Below, in pieces: positions 28,201-36,378 of a stretch of 64,000 bases of DNA (the stretch's first letter is position 1; each line of letters starts with the position of its first letter). Position numbers and translations under genes: made by a program. This stretch comes from Dinghuibacter silviterrae (GTDB lineage: Bacteria > Bacteroidota > Bacteroidia > Chitinophagales > Chitinophagaceae). The DNA is taken from assembly GCF_004366355.1 (NCBI RefSeq), contig NZ_SODV01000002.1, forward strand, positions 2,334,768 to 2,398,767. The letters run 5' to 3'. Under the pieces are notes generated by a model that did no database searches, was not told the origin of the DNA, and worked only from the letters and a program-made list of their open reading frames with translations.

Positions 28201-28656
28201 TTTGACGGTCACCGATACGCCTTCCAGCGGAACACCGGCGCCATCGGCGACTCGTCCATGGACGGGACGGGCCGTCACCACAACGGTCGCGGGTACTTCC
28301 GGTTTCAGGATCACCTGGTTGCCCACCACCTCCATCCGGAGGTGAAGCGGCCCCAGGAGCCGGCCCAGGACCACGTCCAGGTCCTCATGAACCGCCAGGC
28401 AGGTCACCCGTTGCTGGTCGGGTACGCCCGGGGAGATATAGATGAATTTTACACCCGCCTCCTTGGATAGCCGGTGAAAAACCGTTTTCAATTCTTCCTG
28501 GTCCGCGACCAGGGATACTTTCTTTTTGAGCACCTCCTGACCGGCGGCCGGCCGTGCATAAACGGCTCCCGCGGCGGTTAGTGTCAAGGCGATGGAAAGC
28601 AATCCGATTCTCATAAAATGAAGCATTGACCCGTGAATGCATGGGCATTTTTTCAT
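25291..28656 (-). CDS. SusC/RagA-family TonB-dependent transporter with STN domain
   Basis: 1121 residues. Signal peptide (about 10-35), STN/secretin domain (about 50-115, KAVFHRLSKEAGVKFIYIS-like), carboxypeptidase-D regulatory domain (VHGRVADGAGVPLEGVSVTVKG), the SusC linker (VVVVGYGTQRKVDLTGSVSTV), plug (ALQGTMPGVTVIQNNGQPG, SISVLKDAASAAIYGSRAANGVILITTK) and a 22-strand barrel ending in LNVTF. An STN domain normally means signalling through a FecR-type anti-sigma factor, and such a pair is encoded directly upstream. Substrate import is energised by TonB-ExbBD. Confidence 0.97.
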   Translation of the reverse strand: MKKCPCIHGSMLHFMRIGLLSIALTLTAAGAVYARPAAGQEVLKKKVSLVADQEELKTVFHRLSKEAGVKFIYISPGVPDQQRVTCLAVHEDLDVVLGRLLGPLHLRMEVVGNQVILKPEVPATVVVTARPVHGRVADGAGVPLEGVSVTVKGSNTGTMTDAKGAFTLDATEGTELVISYVGYASQTVKVTGGEVSVVLTKQQNSLNEVVVVGYGTQRKVDLTGSVSTVSAAQLEDRPVTSLGNALQGTMPGVTVIQNNGQPGRDAGSINIDGIGTLNSTAPLVVVDGIISSMNEVNPNDVESISVLKDAASAAIYGSRAANGVILITTKKGRKGASQIEYDVYVGKQTPTRLPDYLPSWQAATMYNQALANVGSAPVYSATDIQQYKDGSDPVGHPNTDWLNLFYNKKGLQQNHYLGISGGSEKTQYLFSLGYFDQEGNVAKTQAQRFTTRLNLTTQATRNLKAIANISYTFNPFQEPLSSYPGVSAFSQMIRQVNRISPMVPLKWANGDYAYIGDGNPIAWLNSPSLGTYNKYLLTGSAGLDWEPVKDLHVKPFVGYTLTQDQNKSYVADIQFYTATGSAGLYQGPNNVTDKYDNTTYVTLQATIDYMKHLGNHTLKILGGYSQEYTKYYELDGYRQSFLNNQLSDLNAASTTGQTSNGYSNELALQSFFGRFNYDYDGKYLFEANLRYDGSSRFDTANRFGTFPSLSAGWRISQENFFKPLRPIFSELKLRGSWGKLGNQNITGSNSDNTYYPYITTVSAGQNYVFGGANPAFAAGVAPINGANTALKWETTTETDLGLDAAFLQEALTFSAEYFVKNTSNILLNIPVSAPYGLNTPYQNAGAVQNKGWEFNANYRGRQGAFTYNIGANAAFIQNKVTSLAGTGPNISGITIQKVGLPINSFWGYEAEGLFQNATEVAKHATQSPNTGPGDIIYKDLNGDGKIDQTNDRTYLGTYFPKVTYGFNVGAGWKGIDLTAFFQGAAGVKGYAQGIAIGQVGTTVGKPTSAMLNAWTPSNPGASMPRLLTTSYLQNDPGTNPSSFWVRNASYLRLKNLQLGYTFPQGIARRIGAQRIRLYYSAQNILTITSFYKWIDPEAPAGTAGYDYPQIKTSTFGLNVTF

Positions 28657-28670
28657 AACTTGAACAAGTT
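28657..28670 (-). promoter_or_regulatory. Palindrome abutting the susC start codon
   Basis: AACTTGAACAAGTT is a perfect 6-bp inverted repeat with a 2-nt centre, ending at the base before the ATG of the SusC gene. Its position suits an operator or a structure that affects initiation. No TAnnTTTG box is visible between it and the FecR gene, as expected if an ECF sigma factor drives this operon. Confidence 0.35.
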
Positions 28671-28791
28671 TTGGTTTGACGTAAAAGGATGATCAAAACG
28701 ACCCCATCACAGTGGAATGGCGCTGGGGTTTCCAGGGGGCCTCAGGGCCCCCCTTTATTAAGCGGTGGGTTCATATCGTTGGTTTTGGTGG

Positions 28792-29805
28792 TTATTGACA
28801 CGGCCGGGCCTGGATCGTCACCACACCGTCGATCACCTCGTAGTGCGCGTCCAGCGCCTGGCAGATCAGGTCCAGTTTCCGGTAAATCGATTCGTCGCTC
28901 AGGTCCGCGCTGATGCGGCAGTTTTTCAAAATCTCCTTGTCGTATTCGATGTCCAGGCCAAACGTGGCACGCAAGTCTTCCAACACGTCCGTCACGGGGA
29001 CGTTGTCATACCGGAAGCCGGGCCGCAGCGGCTGCACCGCCACGGGTGTATCCACCAGCACCTTCCGGAACTGTTCCTCCCCATAGTGTAACTCCTGGTT
29101 CGGCGTAAGGATCACGCCCGTCAGCGTCCGGGCCGAATCCCGGTCGTCTGCGCGGCGCACCGATACTTTGCCCGAGAGCACCGTCACGCGCACGTCCTTT
29201 TTGCGCCAGGCATCAATGCGGAAACGCGTGCCCAGCACGCACGTCACCAGGTCTTGCGCATACACCCGGAACGGGCGGTTTGGATGCGGGGCCACCGAGA
29301 ACTCCGCTTCGCCTGTGAGGTAGACGTCCATGGAGGCGCCCGGTTGGCTTGTGTAGCGTATCGAAGATTTGAGGAAAAGTAAGGCAGTACTACCGTCTGA
29401 CAGGCTCACCCGTTTCATGGCCGTGCCGGTATTGGTGATCGTCGTGAGGCTGTCCGGAGCCATCGCCTGACGCTCTCCCGGTGGCTTGACGGTATACGAA
29501 AGGTACACACCCAGCGCGACGATGCCGACCAGCGCGGCGGCTGCGGTCCAACGGAGTATCGGACGCCAGGGTGAGACGTGCCTCACCCTTTTCAGTATGG
29601 CGTCGATGCGCACCCGCACCTCCGCGGGGCTTAGGTTGGCCTCCCGTACCGACAGCGACCGCAACAGCGTCCGCGCCTCTTCGAGGGTGCCTTCGTGCCC
29701 GGGATGCAGGCGCTGCCAGTCCTCCCAGAAGACGCGGTCTTCTTCCCGTTCCTCCAGGACCCAGCGGATAAACCGGGGATGGATGATCAGATCTTCTACA
29801 TGCAT
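28792..29805 (-). CDS. FecR-family anti-sigma factor
   Basis: 337 residues from ATG 29805 (MHVEDLIIHPRFIRWVLEE); an upstream ATG at 29862 only adds non-family residues. The N-terminal cytoplasmic part is short, with one membrane segment at about 88-108 (ILRWTAAAALVGIVALGVYLSY). The periplasmic FecR domain follows (GTAMKRVSLSDGSTALLFLKSSIRY ... GEAEFSVAPHPNRPFRVYAQDLVTCVLGTRFRI) and a DUF4974 domain ends the protein. It holds the ECF sigma factor until the STN domain of SusC signals. It lies downstream of the sigma gene and upstream of susC, the standard order. Confidence 0.95.
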   Translation of the reverse strand: MHVEDLIIHPRFIRWVLEEREEDRVFWEDWQRLHPGHEGTLEEARTLLRSLSVREANLSPAEVRVRIDAILKRVRHVSPWRPILRWTAAAALVGIVALGVYLSYTVKPPGERQAMAPDSLTTITNTGTAMKRVSLSDGSTALLFLKSSIRYTSQPGASMDVYLTGEAEFSVAPHPNRPFRVYAQDLVTCVLGTRFRIDAWRKKDVRVTVLSGKVSVRRADDRDSARTLTGVILTPNQELHYGEEQFRKVLVDTPVAVQPLRPGFRYDNVPVTDVLEDLRATFGLDIEYDKEILKNCRISADLSDESIYRKLDLICQALDAHYEVIDGVVTIQARPCQ

Positions 29806-29867
29806 ACTGTTATAGAACGGACTGACCGGTAAAACTACTGGCGGGAAACGGCTTTTTGCCAAATAAT

Positions 29868-29883
29868 GCGCAATCGGTTGCGC
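29868..29883 (-). terminator. Hairpin at the sigma-factor stop codon
   Basis: GCGCAA and TTGCGC pair perfectly with a 4-nt loop. The stem begins at the last base of the sigma gene and lies before fecR. The sequence after it (ATTATTTGG) is only weakly T-rich, so partial termination or a processing site is as likely as a full stop. Confidence 0.35.
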
Positions 29884-30455
29884 TAGAGCAATGCGCTAAA
29901 AGTCAGTCCCAGAGAGGATTCCAGCCAAAACTCCTTAATCTTCCGGAGGCTTTCGGAGAGGAGGTTGTAGACCGACTGACGGTGGATGCGCATGAGCTCG
30001 GCGACCTGCGCGGGATCGAGCTTTTGATAGTACACGAGGTAAATCACCTCCTTTTGCCGGGCGGGAAGCTGGTCCAGGATCTGCCTTAGCTTGGACGCTT
30101 TTTCCTCCGCGAGCTGTTTTTCGACGATCAGGTCTTCCACCGAGAATTCCAGGGAGAACGCGTAGTCATCGGCGGGGGTGCCGGCCATTTTACGCTCCCG
30201 GTCGCTGAGGCGGATGATCCTTCTTTTCAGGGCAGTCAGCAGGTACTGGCGGGGATAATTAATGGCCTCCAGCTTGTGCCGGTTTTGCCAGAGGGTGACA
30301 AATACATCCTGGATACAATCCGTGAGCAGGTCGTCGTCTTTTGTGAAGTGATGGCCATAACGGTAAAGGGTATCGTAGTAACGTTCCATGAGCGCCGTAA
30401 ACGCCCCTTCGTCACCGTCCCGCAATCGTTCCAGTATGTATCCCTCGCTATTCAT
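29883..30455 (-). CDS. ECF RNA polymerase sigma factor (FecI-like, PUL-associated)
   Basis: 190 residues from ATG 30455 ([22 protein letters not shown]). Region 2 has [33 protein letters not shown] and region 4 has [47 protein letters not shown], both typical of Bacteroidota sigma-70 ECF factors paired with FecR. The start codon lies inside the last codons of lepA (8-nt overlap), so part of its expression may be read-through from lepA. A longer frame upstream is lepA shadow. Expected targets are the susC operon and possibly the opposite GH run. Confidence 0.94.
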   Translation of the reverse strand: MNSEGYILERLRDGDEGAFTALMERYYDTLYRYGHHFTKDDDLLTDCIQDVFVTLWQNRHKLEAINYPRQYLLTALKRRIIRLSDRERKMAGTPADDYAFSLEFSVEDLIVEKQLAEEKASKLRQILDQLPARQKEVIYLVYYQKLDPAQVAELMRIHRQSVYNLLSESLRKIKEFWLESSLGLTFSALL

Positions 30456-32238
30456 CCAGCTTAAGCACCGCCAGGAAGGCCTCCTGAGGCACCTCCACGT
30501 TCCCGATCTGGCGCATGCGCTTCTTCCCTTCCTTTTGTTTCTCCAGGAGTTTGCGTTTGCGGGAGATGTCCCCTCCATAGCACTTGGCGGTGACGTCCTT
30601 GCGTATGGCGGAGATGTTCTCACGGGCGATGATCTTGGCGCCGATGGCGGCCTGGATGGCGATCTGGAACTGCTGGCGCGGCAAAAGTTCTTTTAGCTTT
30701 TCGCAAAGCTTGCGGCCAAAGTCCTGGGCGCGGCTCCGGTGGATCAGCGCGCTCAGGGCGTCCACTTTGTCCCCGTTGAGGAGGATGTCCATCTTGCAGA
30801 TGTCGCTTTCGCGACGGTCGATGGGGGAATAATCGAAGGAGGCGTATCCGCGGGTGGTGGACTTGAGTTTATCGTAGAAGTCGAAGACGATTTCGGTCAG
30901 GGGCATCTCAAACATAAGCTCCACCCGGGTCTGGGTCAGGTAACTTTGGTTGAGCAGGATGCCGCGTTTGCCCAGGCAAAGCGTCATGATATTCCCGATG
31001 TATTCAGGCTTGGTGATGATCTGGGCTTTGATATAGGGCTCTTCAATCGTGTCCAGGTACGTGGGATCGGGCATTTCGGTGGGGTTGTTCACCGTTACGG
31101 TCTCGCCCCGGGTCGTGTGCGCGATAAAGCTCACGTTGGGTACCGTCGTGATGACGGTTTGATTGAATTCCCGCTCCAGCCGTTCCTGGATGATCTCCAT
31201 GTGGAGCATACCGAGGAAGCCGCAACGGAACCCAAAACCAAGGGCCTGGGAGGTCTCCAGTTCGTAGGTGAGCGAGGCATCGTTGAGCTGGAGTTTGTCC
31301 ATGCAATCCCTCAGTTCTTCGAACTCGTCGGTATTGACGGGGAAAATGCCCGCAAAGACCATCGGTTTGACCTCTTCGAAGCCCTGGATGGCTTCGACAT
31401 TTTGGGCCGATGCCAGGGTTAGGGTATCCCCTACCTTGACTTCCTTGGCGTTTTTGATACCGGTAATGATGTAGCCGACATCTCCGCAACCGACCTCATT
31501 CTTTGGGGCCAGCCCCAACTTGAGGATACCGACCTCGTCGGCCCCGTAGACGGTTCCGCTGTTGATAAAACGGATCGTATCCCCTTTGCGCAGGACGCCG
31601 TTCATGATGCGGTAGTAGACGATGATGCCGCGGAAAGAGTTGAAAACGCTGTCGAAGATCAGCGCCTGGAGCGGCGCAGCCGGGTCGCCCTTAGGGGCGG
31701 GGATACGGGCCACGATTGCCCGGAGGATGTCTTCGATGCCAATCCCGCTTTTCCCGCTGGCCAGCAGGATGTCCTCTTCCTTACAGCCGATGAGCTCGAT
31801 GATCTGGTCCTTGGTTTCCGGGATCATCGCCCCTTCCATATCGATCTTGTTGATGACCGGGATGATTTCCAGGTCGTTGTCGATGGCCAGGTAAAGGTTG
31901 GAAATGGTTTGGGCTTGTATCCCCTGGGAGGCGTCCACCAGGAGCAAGGCGCCCTCACAGGCCGCCAGGGCCCTGGAGACCTCGTACGAGAAATCCACGT
32001 GCCCCGGGGTATCGATAAGGTTCAGGACGTACTCCTGTCCGTCCTGGATATAGTTGATTTGGATGGCGTGGCTCTTGATGGTGATCCCCTTTTCCCGTTC
32101 CAGGTCCATATCGTCCAGGACCTGGTTCATCATATCCCTTTCTCCAATGGTACGGGTCACTTCGAGCAAACGGTCTGCCAGAGTACTTTTGCCGTGGTCG
32201 ATGTGCGCTATGATACAAAAATTCCGGATGTGCTTCAT
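30448..32238 (-). CDS. lepA: Elongation factor 4 (LepA)
   Basis: 596 residues, full length. GTPase motifs: AHIDHGKST (G1), DTPGHVDF (G3) and NKIDMEGA (G4). The EF-G-like domains follow, then the LepA-specific C-terminal domain ([21 protein letters not shown] ... [24 protein letters not shown] ... [25 protein letters not shown]). EF4 acts on stalled or mistranslocated ribosomes. Its 3' end overlaps the ECF sigma start. It is divergent from the flippase gene with a 41-nt shared promoter region. Confidence 0.98.
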   Translation of the reverse strand: MKHIRNFCIIAHIDHGKSTLADRLLEVTRTIGERDMMNQVLDDMDLEREKGITIKSHAIQINYIQDGQEYVLNLIDTPGHVDFSYEVSRALAACEGALLLVDASQGIQAQTISNLYLAIDNDLEIIPVINKIDMEGAMIPETKDQIIELIGCKEEDILLASGKSGIGIEDILRAIVARIPAPKGDPAAPLQALIFDSVFNSFRGIIVYYRIMNGVLRKGDTIRFINSGTVYGADEVGILKLGLAPKNEVGCGDVGYIITGIKNAKEVKVGDTLTLASAQNVEAIQGFEEVKPMVFAGIFPVNTDEFEELRDCMDKLQLNDASLTYELETSQALGFGFRCGFLGMLHMEIIQERLEREFNQTVITTVPNVSFIAHTTRGETVTVNNPTEMPDPTYLDTIEEPYIKAQIITKPEYIGNIMTLCLGKRGILLNQSYLTQTRVELMFEMPLTEIVFDFYDKLKSTTRGYASFDYSPIDRRESDICKMDILLNGDKVDALSALIHRSRAQDFGRKLCEKLKELLPRQQFQIAIQAAIGAKIIARENISAIRKDVTAKCYGGDISRKRKLLEKQKEGKKRMRQIGNVEVPQEAFLAVLKLDE

Positions 32239-32245
32239 GAGGCTG

Positions 32246-32253
32246 CAAAAGTA
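32246..32253 (-). promoter_or_regulatory. Promoter -7 box of lepA
   Basis: On the minus strand TACTTTTG matches TAnnTTTG and ends 7 nt before the lepA ATG. On the plus strand TACCTTTC at 32267-32274 is a near match 5 nt before the flippase start, so the 41-nt gap probably holds back-to-back promoters. Confidence 0.5.
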
Positions 32254-32279
32254 ACAAGAATTCCCTTACCTTTCCCCGG

Positions 32280-33512
32280 ATGACGAAGCAATTATGGCGA
32301 ACCATAACGGCCAACGTGTTCTGGAAAGGCTTGCAACTGGGATCCACGTTTTTGCTCAACATCGCTATTGCACGGGCATTTAAGGCCGGAGGCTCCGGTG
32401 ATTTTCTGTTCCTGATCGCTAACCTCCAGCTCGCCGTCGCCGTGGCCGGTCTGAGCATCGAATCGGGGCTTCAATACTACGGAGCGGCCGATAACAGCCT
32501 CTTAGGCAAGTTCAGTTTGTTCAGTTTCCGGTATGCCGGCGTCGCTTTTGTAGCGCTCCTGGGGATACTGGCCGCCCTGGTGACCCTTCACATCGTAAAC
32601 CCCCGCATGGATCGCCTCCAGTTCGTCCTGTACGGCGCCGGCTTTATCGCGGGGTCGCTCCTATTCCGGTTTTTTTCCGTGCTGGGCTACGGTGTCCGCA
32701 TATTCACCGCCCCGGCCGCGATCGAGGCCGGCGGAAATGCCCTCCTGCTCGGCCTGCTGGGTCTTCACGCATTCCCCGTATTTTTCTTTTCCTACTACGC
32801 CATGCCCCTGTGTTGCAGTCTTTTCCTCTTTGGCATTATCCGCAAGCGGCGCGCACCCCTTTTTGCGCCCAAGGACGATAAAAAGATCCATTTTCCTTCC
32901 CTTTTACGGTATTCCGGTCTTGCATTCCTCTCCAACCTCGTCTTTTTCGGGGTCTATCGCATGGACTATTGGTGGGTGGCCGCCTACTGCAAACCCGGGG
33001 AACTGGGTAACTATATACAAGCCTCCAAGCTGATCCAGCTTTTCCTGTATCTCCCCCAACTGATCGCGCTGATCATTTTCCCCGACGTTGTCCAGGGAAT
33101 GGCCGACAGGGATACCGTCCGGAAACTGGTTGGGTATACCCTCCTGATCTACACGGCCGGAATCGGTCTGCTGCTGGTGGCCGGCTCCCGCGGGCTTGTC
33201 TGGCTGTTGGGCCCTACTTTTGACCAGGTATATCCCGCCTTTCTGCGGCTGATCCCCGGTGTTTATGCGTTGGGCCCCCTGGCCCTCCTGGCCGCCTATT
33301 TCGCCGGCCGTAACCGCGTCACGGTCAACCTCTATGGCGGACTGGTGGCGGTGGTCGTGATGTTTTTCGGAGACATGATCTTTATCCCCCGCTACCACAT
33401 CATGGCCGCCGCCATGGTGAGCAGCGTCTCCTACCTCACCTACCTGGCCTTCGAATGGGTTGTTTTCGTGGCGTTTGAAAAGGCTTCCAGCGCGGCGCCG
33501 ACGGCGTCGTAG
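32280..33512 (+). CDS. Wzx-like polysaccharide flippase/biosynthesis membrane protein
   Basis: 410 residues, almost entirely hydrophobic helices (about 11-12 segments). WKGLQLGSTFLLNIAIARAFKAGGSGDFLFLIANLQLAVAVAGL at the start and the later YIQASKLIQLFLYLPQLIALIIFPDV and LLVAGSRGLVWLLGPTFDQVYPAFLRLIPGVYALG segments resemble the MATE/MVF superfamily of O-antigen and capsule exporters. It would move lipid-linked oligosaccharide across the inner membrane. It converges with the GT4 gene, and the last 73 nt of both genes overlap. Polymerase (Wzy) is not seen nearby. Confidence 0.8.
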   Translation: MTKQLWRTITANVFWKGLQLGSTFLLNIAIARAFKAGGSGDFLFLIANLQLAVAVAGLSIESGLQYYGAADNSLLGKFSLFSFRYAGVAFVALLGILAALVTLHIVNPRMDRLQFVLYGAGFIAGSLLFRFFSVLGYGVRIFTAPAAIEAGGNALLLGLLGLHAFPVFFFSYYAMPLCCSLFLFGIIRKRRAPLFAPKDDKKIHFPSLLRYSGLAFLSNLVFFGVYRMDYWWVAAYCKPGELGNYIQASKLIQLFLYLPQLIALIIFPDVVQGMADRDTVRKLVGYTLLIYTAGIGLLLVAGSRGLVWLLGPTFDQVYPAFLRLIPGVYALGPLALLAAYFAGRNRVTVNLYGGLVAVVVMFFGDMIFIPRYHIMAAAMVSSVSYLTYLAFEWVVFVAFEKASSAAPTAS

Positions 33513-34759
33513 CCATAAACCGCAGCTGCAGCTGCCGCCAACTGCGCCCGTTTTCCGGGTTTCTCCATGATGGCGTGAAGGGCGTCCGCCAGGGCGGCGA
33601 CGTCCTGCGGCGGGACGAGGAGGCCGCTTCCTGCCGCCGCGGCGGGCCCTGCCGGCGACGCCGCGGTCGCGCCATCAGCCGCCGCGGTCGCTCCATCGAC
33701 TCCCGCGCCCAGCACCTCCGGGATCCCCCCGACCGCCGACGAGACCACGGGTACCCCGCAGCAAAACGCCTCCGAAATGACGCAGGGCTGATTTTCCCAC
33801 CGGCTAAACTGCACCAGGGCTCCCGAAGCACGCAGTTCCGCTGCCACGGTTGCATAAGGGACCTCTCCCACCCATCGAAGATGCGCTTCGATCCCCTTCG
33901 ACGCGCCATAGGCCCGGATGGCGTCGTCCGCCGGTCCGATCAGGAGGAGCTCCCAATCCCGGCGCCGCTCCAACAAAAGGGCAAAGGCCTCCAGCATACC
34001 GGGAACGTTTTTCTGGGGCTTGAAATTAGAGACGTGGATGAAACGGAAGGGGCCGGCCGCCTGCGGCGGGTCACCGGGCGCCCCGGCCGCCGTTGGCTCC
34101 GCCCGGAACAACGCCGTGTCCACCGCATTGGGGATCACCGCCGTTCGCTTCAGCCGGGCGATCTTTCCCATTTCGCCCAGCAAAAACCGGGACACCGAGT
34201 GCACCGCCTCCGCCTGCTCCAGGATCAGCCGGTTGAAAAACCGGTATGGCCAGGGTCGCGAGAAAAAGTCTTCGGGGTTTCCCCGTATGTAGGCGGTGAA
34301 GTGCTCGGTCACCACGAAGGGGATGCCCCGGGTCCACCGCAGGTAAAGGGCGTAGAGCCCCGCATTCATGCAAACATGAACGTGGATAAGGTCAGGCCGG
34401 CCGTTCTCGCGGACGTGCGCGCGGAAAGCCCGCCGGTAGGCGCGAAAGGCCCGGGTCTGGGAGACGAGCTTGTTCCACAGCGGCCAGCGGGTCGCGGGGG
34501 CGTGGAAATAGGAGATGCGCTCCGTGAGGCGGCCCCGATGGGTGAGCGTTTCGCGCGGCGCGGCGGCCCCGGCTGCGCCACCCCGCCCAGCGGGCGCCCC
34601 GGCGGCGCCGCCCCGCCCGGCGGGCGCCTCCTCCTTCGCCACGTGTATCACGGTCACGGGCGCCCTCCCCGCCAGGGCAAGGGCATGCCGCTGGACGAAG
34701 TCTCCGTTAAAGGGGTCCGTCCGGTTCGGGTACCAGCTGGCGAGCCAAAGTGTGTGCAT
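33440..34759 (-). CDS. GT4-family glycosyltransferase with Ala/Gly repeat insertions
   Basis: 439 residues, GT-B fold. N-terminal domain: LWLASWYPNRTDPFNGDFVQRHALALA, then DLIHVHVCMNAGLYAL and VTEHFTAYI. C-terminal donor-binding domain: RFIHVSNFKPQKNVPGMLEAFALLL, VGEVPYATVAAEL, SRWENQPCVISEAFCCGVPVV and GGIPEVL. There are two insertions foreign to the family: tandem APAGRGGAAG units (about residues 46-70) and DGATAAA/DGATAAS units before GLLVPPQDV (about 367-390). The core motifs are intact, so activity is likely. It probably builds a surface glycan together with the flippase. The stop-to-start gap to the GSCFA gene is 1 nt. Confidence 0.9.
   Translation of the reverse strand: MHTLWLASWYPNRTDPFNGDFVQRHALALAGRAPVTVIHVAKEEAPAGRGGAAGAPAGRGGAAGAAAPRETLTHRGRLTERISYFHAPATRWPLWNKLVSQTRAFRAYRRAFRAHVRENGRPDLIHVHVCMNAGLYALYLRWTRGIPFVVTEHFTAYIRGNPEDFFSRPWPYRFFNRLILEQAEAVHSVSRFLLGEMGKIARLKRTAVIPNAVDTALFRAEPTAAGAPGDPPQAAGPFRFIHVSNFKPQKNVPGMLEAFALLLERRRDWELLLIGPADDAIRAYGASKGIEAHLRWVGEVPYATVAAELRASGALVQFSRWENQPCVISEAFCCGVPVVSSAVGGIPEVLGAGVDGATAAADGATAASPAGPAAAAGSGLLVPPQDVAALADALHAIMEKPGKRAQLAAAAAAVYGYDAVGAALEAFSNATKTTHSKAR
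34575..34634 (-). repeat. Two in-frame 30-nt tandem repeats inside the GT4 gene
   Basis: Units 34575-34604 and 34605-34634 are near-identical and almost pure G+C. On the coding strand they encode APAGRGGAAG twice. They sit after VIHVAKEE and before RETLTHRGRL, in a loop of the N-terminal domain. Confidence 0.8.
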
Positions 34760-34760
34760 A

Positions 34761-35816
34761 TCAGGCCGTAAAATAGGCTATATCCGCAGAAAGGTCGAGA
34801 AAGGGGTACTTCGCCTGGAGGGCGGCAGCCTCCGCGCCCATGCGCGCCAGGAAGCGCCGGTGTTCTTCCCCGGTCGGGTTAAAGGGTTTATGGCGGCGGG
34901 CGGCGAGGAGAGGATCGAGGGCCTGCATGAGGGCCCTGGCGTCCGCGTCCATACAGGAGGCCGCAAACTTTTCCCAGACATATTGGGTGGCCTGGTAGTT
35001 CGGGTGGACGAGGTCTTCCGCGTAAAAACGGTAGTCTCTGAGGTCATCGATGACGAGCTCGTAGGCGGGGAAATAGTCCAGCCGGTCGAACTTACCGACG
35101 AGGTGGTGGACCGCCTGTATGAGGACGGCCTTGGACCGGTTGTTTTCGACCATGCCCTCGCGCAGGTGACGGACCGGGCTGATGGTAAAAAGCACGCGCA
35201 GCCCCGGACGGACCAGGAAAAGACGGTGCAGGATCTGGTCCAGGGCGGAAAGCACCTCTTCCACGGACAACAAACGGTGTATAAACCAGTCCGCAGGGGC
35301 CTTGTGACAGTTGGCGACGGCCTGGCCGGGGGCGAAACCGCCGAGGGCCGGGGCACCTGTAACCGCGCCGCCGCGCGCGGACGAGCCCTGCGGCCCCGCG
35401 GCAGCCACGCCGCCGCGCAGTTCATAGACCCAGGCGCTGCCCAGCGTCAACACCAGCCAATCTGCTCGCCGAAGGAACGCCGATGCCTCACGCTGCGCCT
35501 CGTTCATCGCCTGAAGAGCAAGCAAGGGATCGGGAGACGAAAACCGCCCATGAAACGCCCAACTACTCCAAAGCCCGCCATAGGAAAACAAGTCGGAGGC
35601 CGTATACCGCCGCTCTTCCACGCACGCCAGGAGCATATCACAAAGGCTGATGGGGTTAAACATGATCCCGTGCGGGTTTTGGAGGACTGGTAAACGATAT
35701 GTATTAAGTCTCTCTCCTATATGTTCGGTAAAACATGACCCCGCCAGAAGGATGGATTGGGGGTATCGAATCGGCGCTGACAGCGGCTTTACGTCTAGTT
35801 CTGAACGAAACTTCAT
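34761..35816 (-). CDS. GSCFA-domain (SGNH-like) protein
   Basis: 351 residues from ATG 35816 (MKFRSELDVKPL). The family name motif is visible in ILLAGSCFTEHIGERL; PHGIMFNPISLCDML, LVLTLGSAWVYEL, ANCHKAPADWFIHRLLSVEE and FTISPVRHLREG follow in family order. GSCFA proteins are SGNH/GDSL-like hydrolases, probably acting on acyl groups of surface glycans; the substrate is unknown. An Ala/Gly insertion of about 25 residues (GGVAAAGPQGSSARGG and onward) lies between YEL and VANCHK, next to the active-site region. It is co-transcribed with the GT4 gene. TATCTTTG at 35821-35828 on this strand lies 4 nt before the start. Confidence 0.9.
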   Translation of the reverse strand: MKFRSELDVKPLSAPIRYPQSILLAGSCFTEHIGERLNTYRLPVLQNPHGIMFNPISLCDMLLACVEERRYTASDLFSYGGLWSSWAFHGRFSSPDPLLALQAMNEAQREASAFLRRADWLVLTLGSAWVYELRGGVAAAGPQGSSARGGAVTGAPALGGFAPGQAVANCHKAPADWFIHRLLSVEEVLSALDQILHRLFLVRPGLRVLFTISPVRHLREGMVENNRSKAVLIQAVHHLVGKFDRLDYFPAYELVIDDLRDYRFYAEDLVHPNYQATQYVWEKFAASCMDADARALMQALDPLLAARRHKPFNPTGEEHRRFLARMGAEAAALQAKYPFLDLSADIAYFTA

Positions 35817-35959
35817 GTGCCAAAGATAACGCATAGTAGCCTCGTTAAGCGCATGTTATACGGCCTTCCGTTAAGATACGGATAACAAATTCATTGAAAA
35901 CAACGCGTAGCTTTACATCCAGAAAGAAACAAAAACGCTTACCAAAAGTCCAGAATACG

Positions 35960-36331
35960 ATGTCGGAAATTTTGTTGATAGAGGATGATGAGATACTACT
36001 AAAAGCATTAACCCGCTTCCTGCAAAAGGAAGGATTTACGGTGAAGGCTTGCGCGCATGGTAGGGAGGGGTTGCAACAAATCGAACTGCACACCTACGAC
36101 CTTGTGATCACGGACATCAATATGCCTTATGCGAATGGCTTCGAGGTGATGAGCCGGATCCGGGCAAAGGAAAGTTACAAGGGGGTTCCCGTGATCGTGA
36201 TCACCTCTATGTCGAGCGAGGCGGCGATCACCCAGTGCTACCAGATCGGGGCCAACGACTTTATAAGGAAACCAGTCATGCCGCACGAATTGCACATACG
36301 AATCCGCAAGTTATTGGGAAGCTTTGCTTAG
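35960..36331 (+). CDS. Receiver-only response regulator (REC1)
   Basis: 123 residues from ATG 35960, a single CheY-like domain: IEDDEILLKAL acidic pair, phosphoacceptor D52 in DLVITDINMPYANG, VIVITS and FIRKPVMP with the conserved Lys. No output domain. An earlier in-frame ATG (35894) adds a basic tail that family members lack. Its receiver is clearly related to the one encoded at 36454 (shared MPYANGFEV/I). It probably acts by binding a protein partner, and it is the first gene of a glycan synthase cluster in one orientation. No histidine kinase is encoded in the window. Confidence 0.92.
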   Translation: MSEILLIEDDEILLKALTRFLQKEGFTVKACAHGREGLQQIELHTYDLVITDINMPYANGFEVMSRIRAKESYKGVPVIVITSMSSEAAITQCYQIGANDFIRKPVMPHELHIRIRKLLGSFA

Positions 36332-36378
36332 TTTATAGTTTTGCTTATCTCTGTTATCCTTTTTTTACTCAAAAGGGC

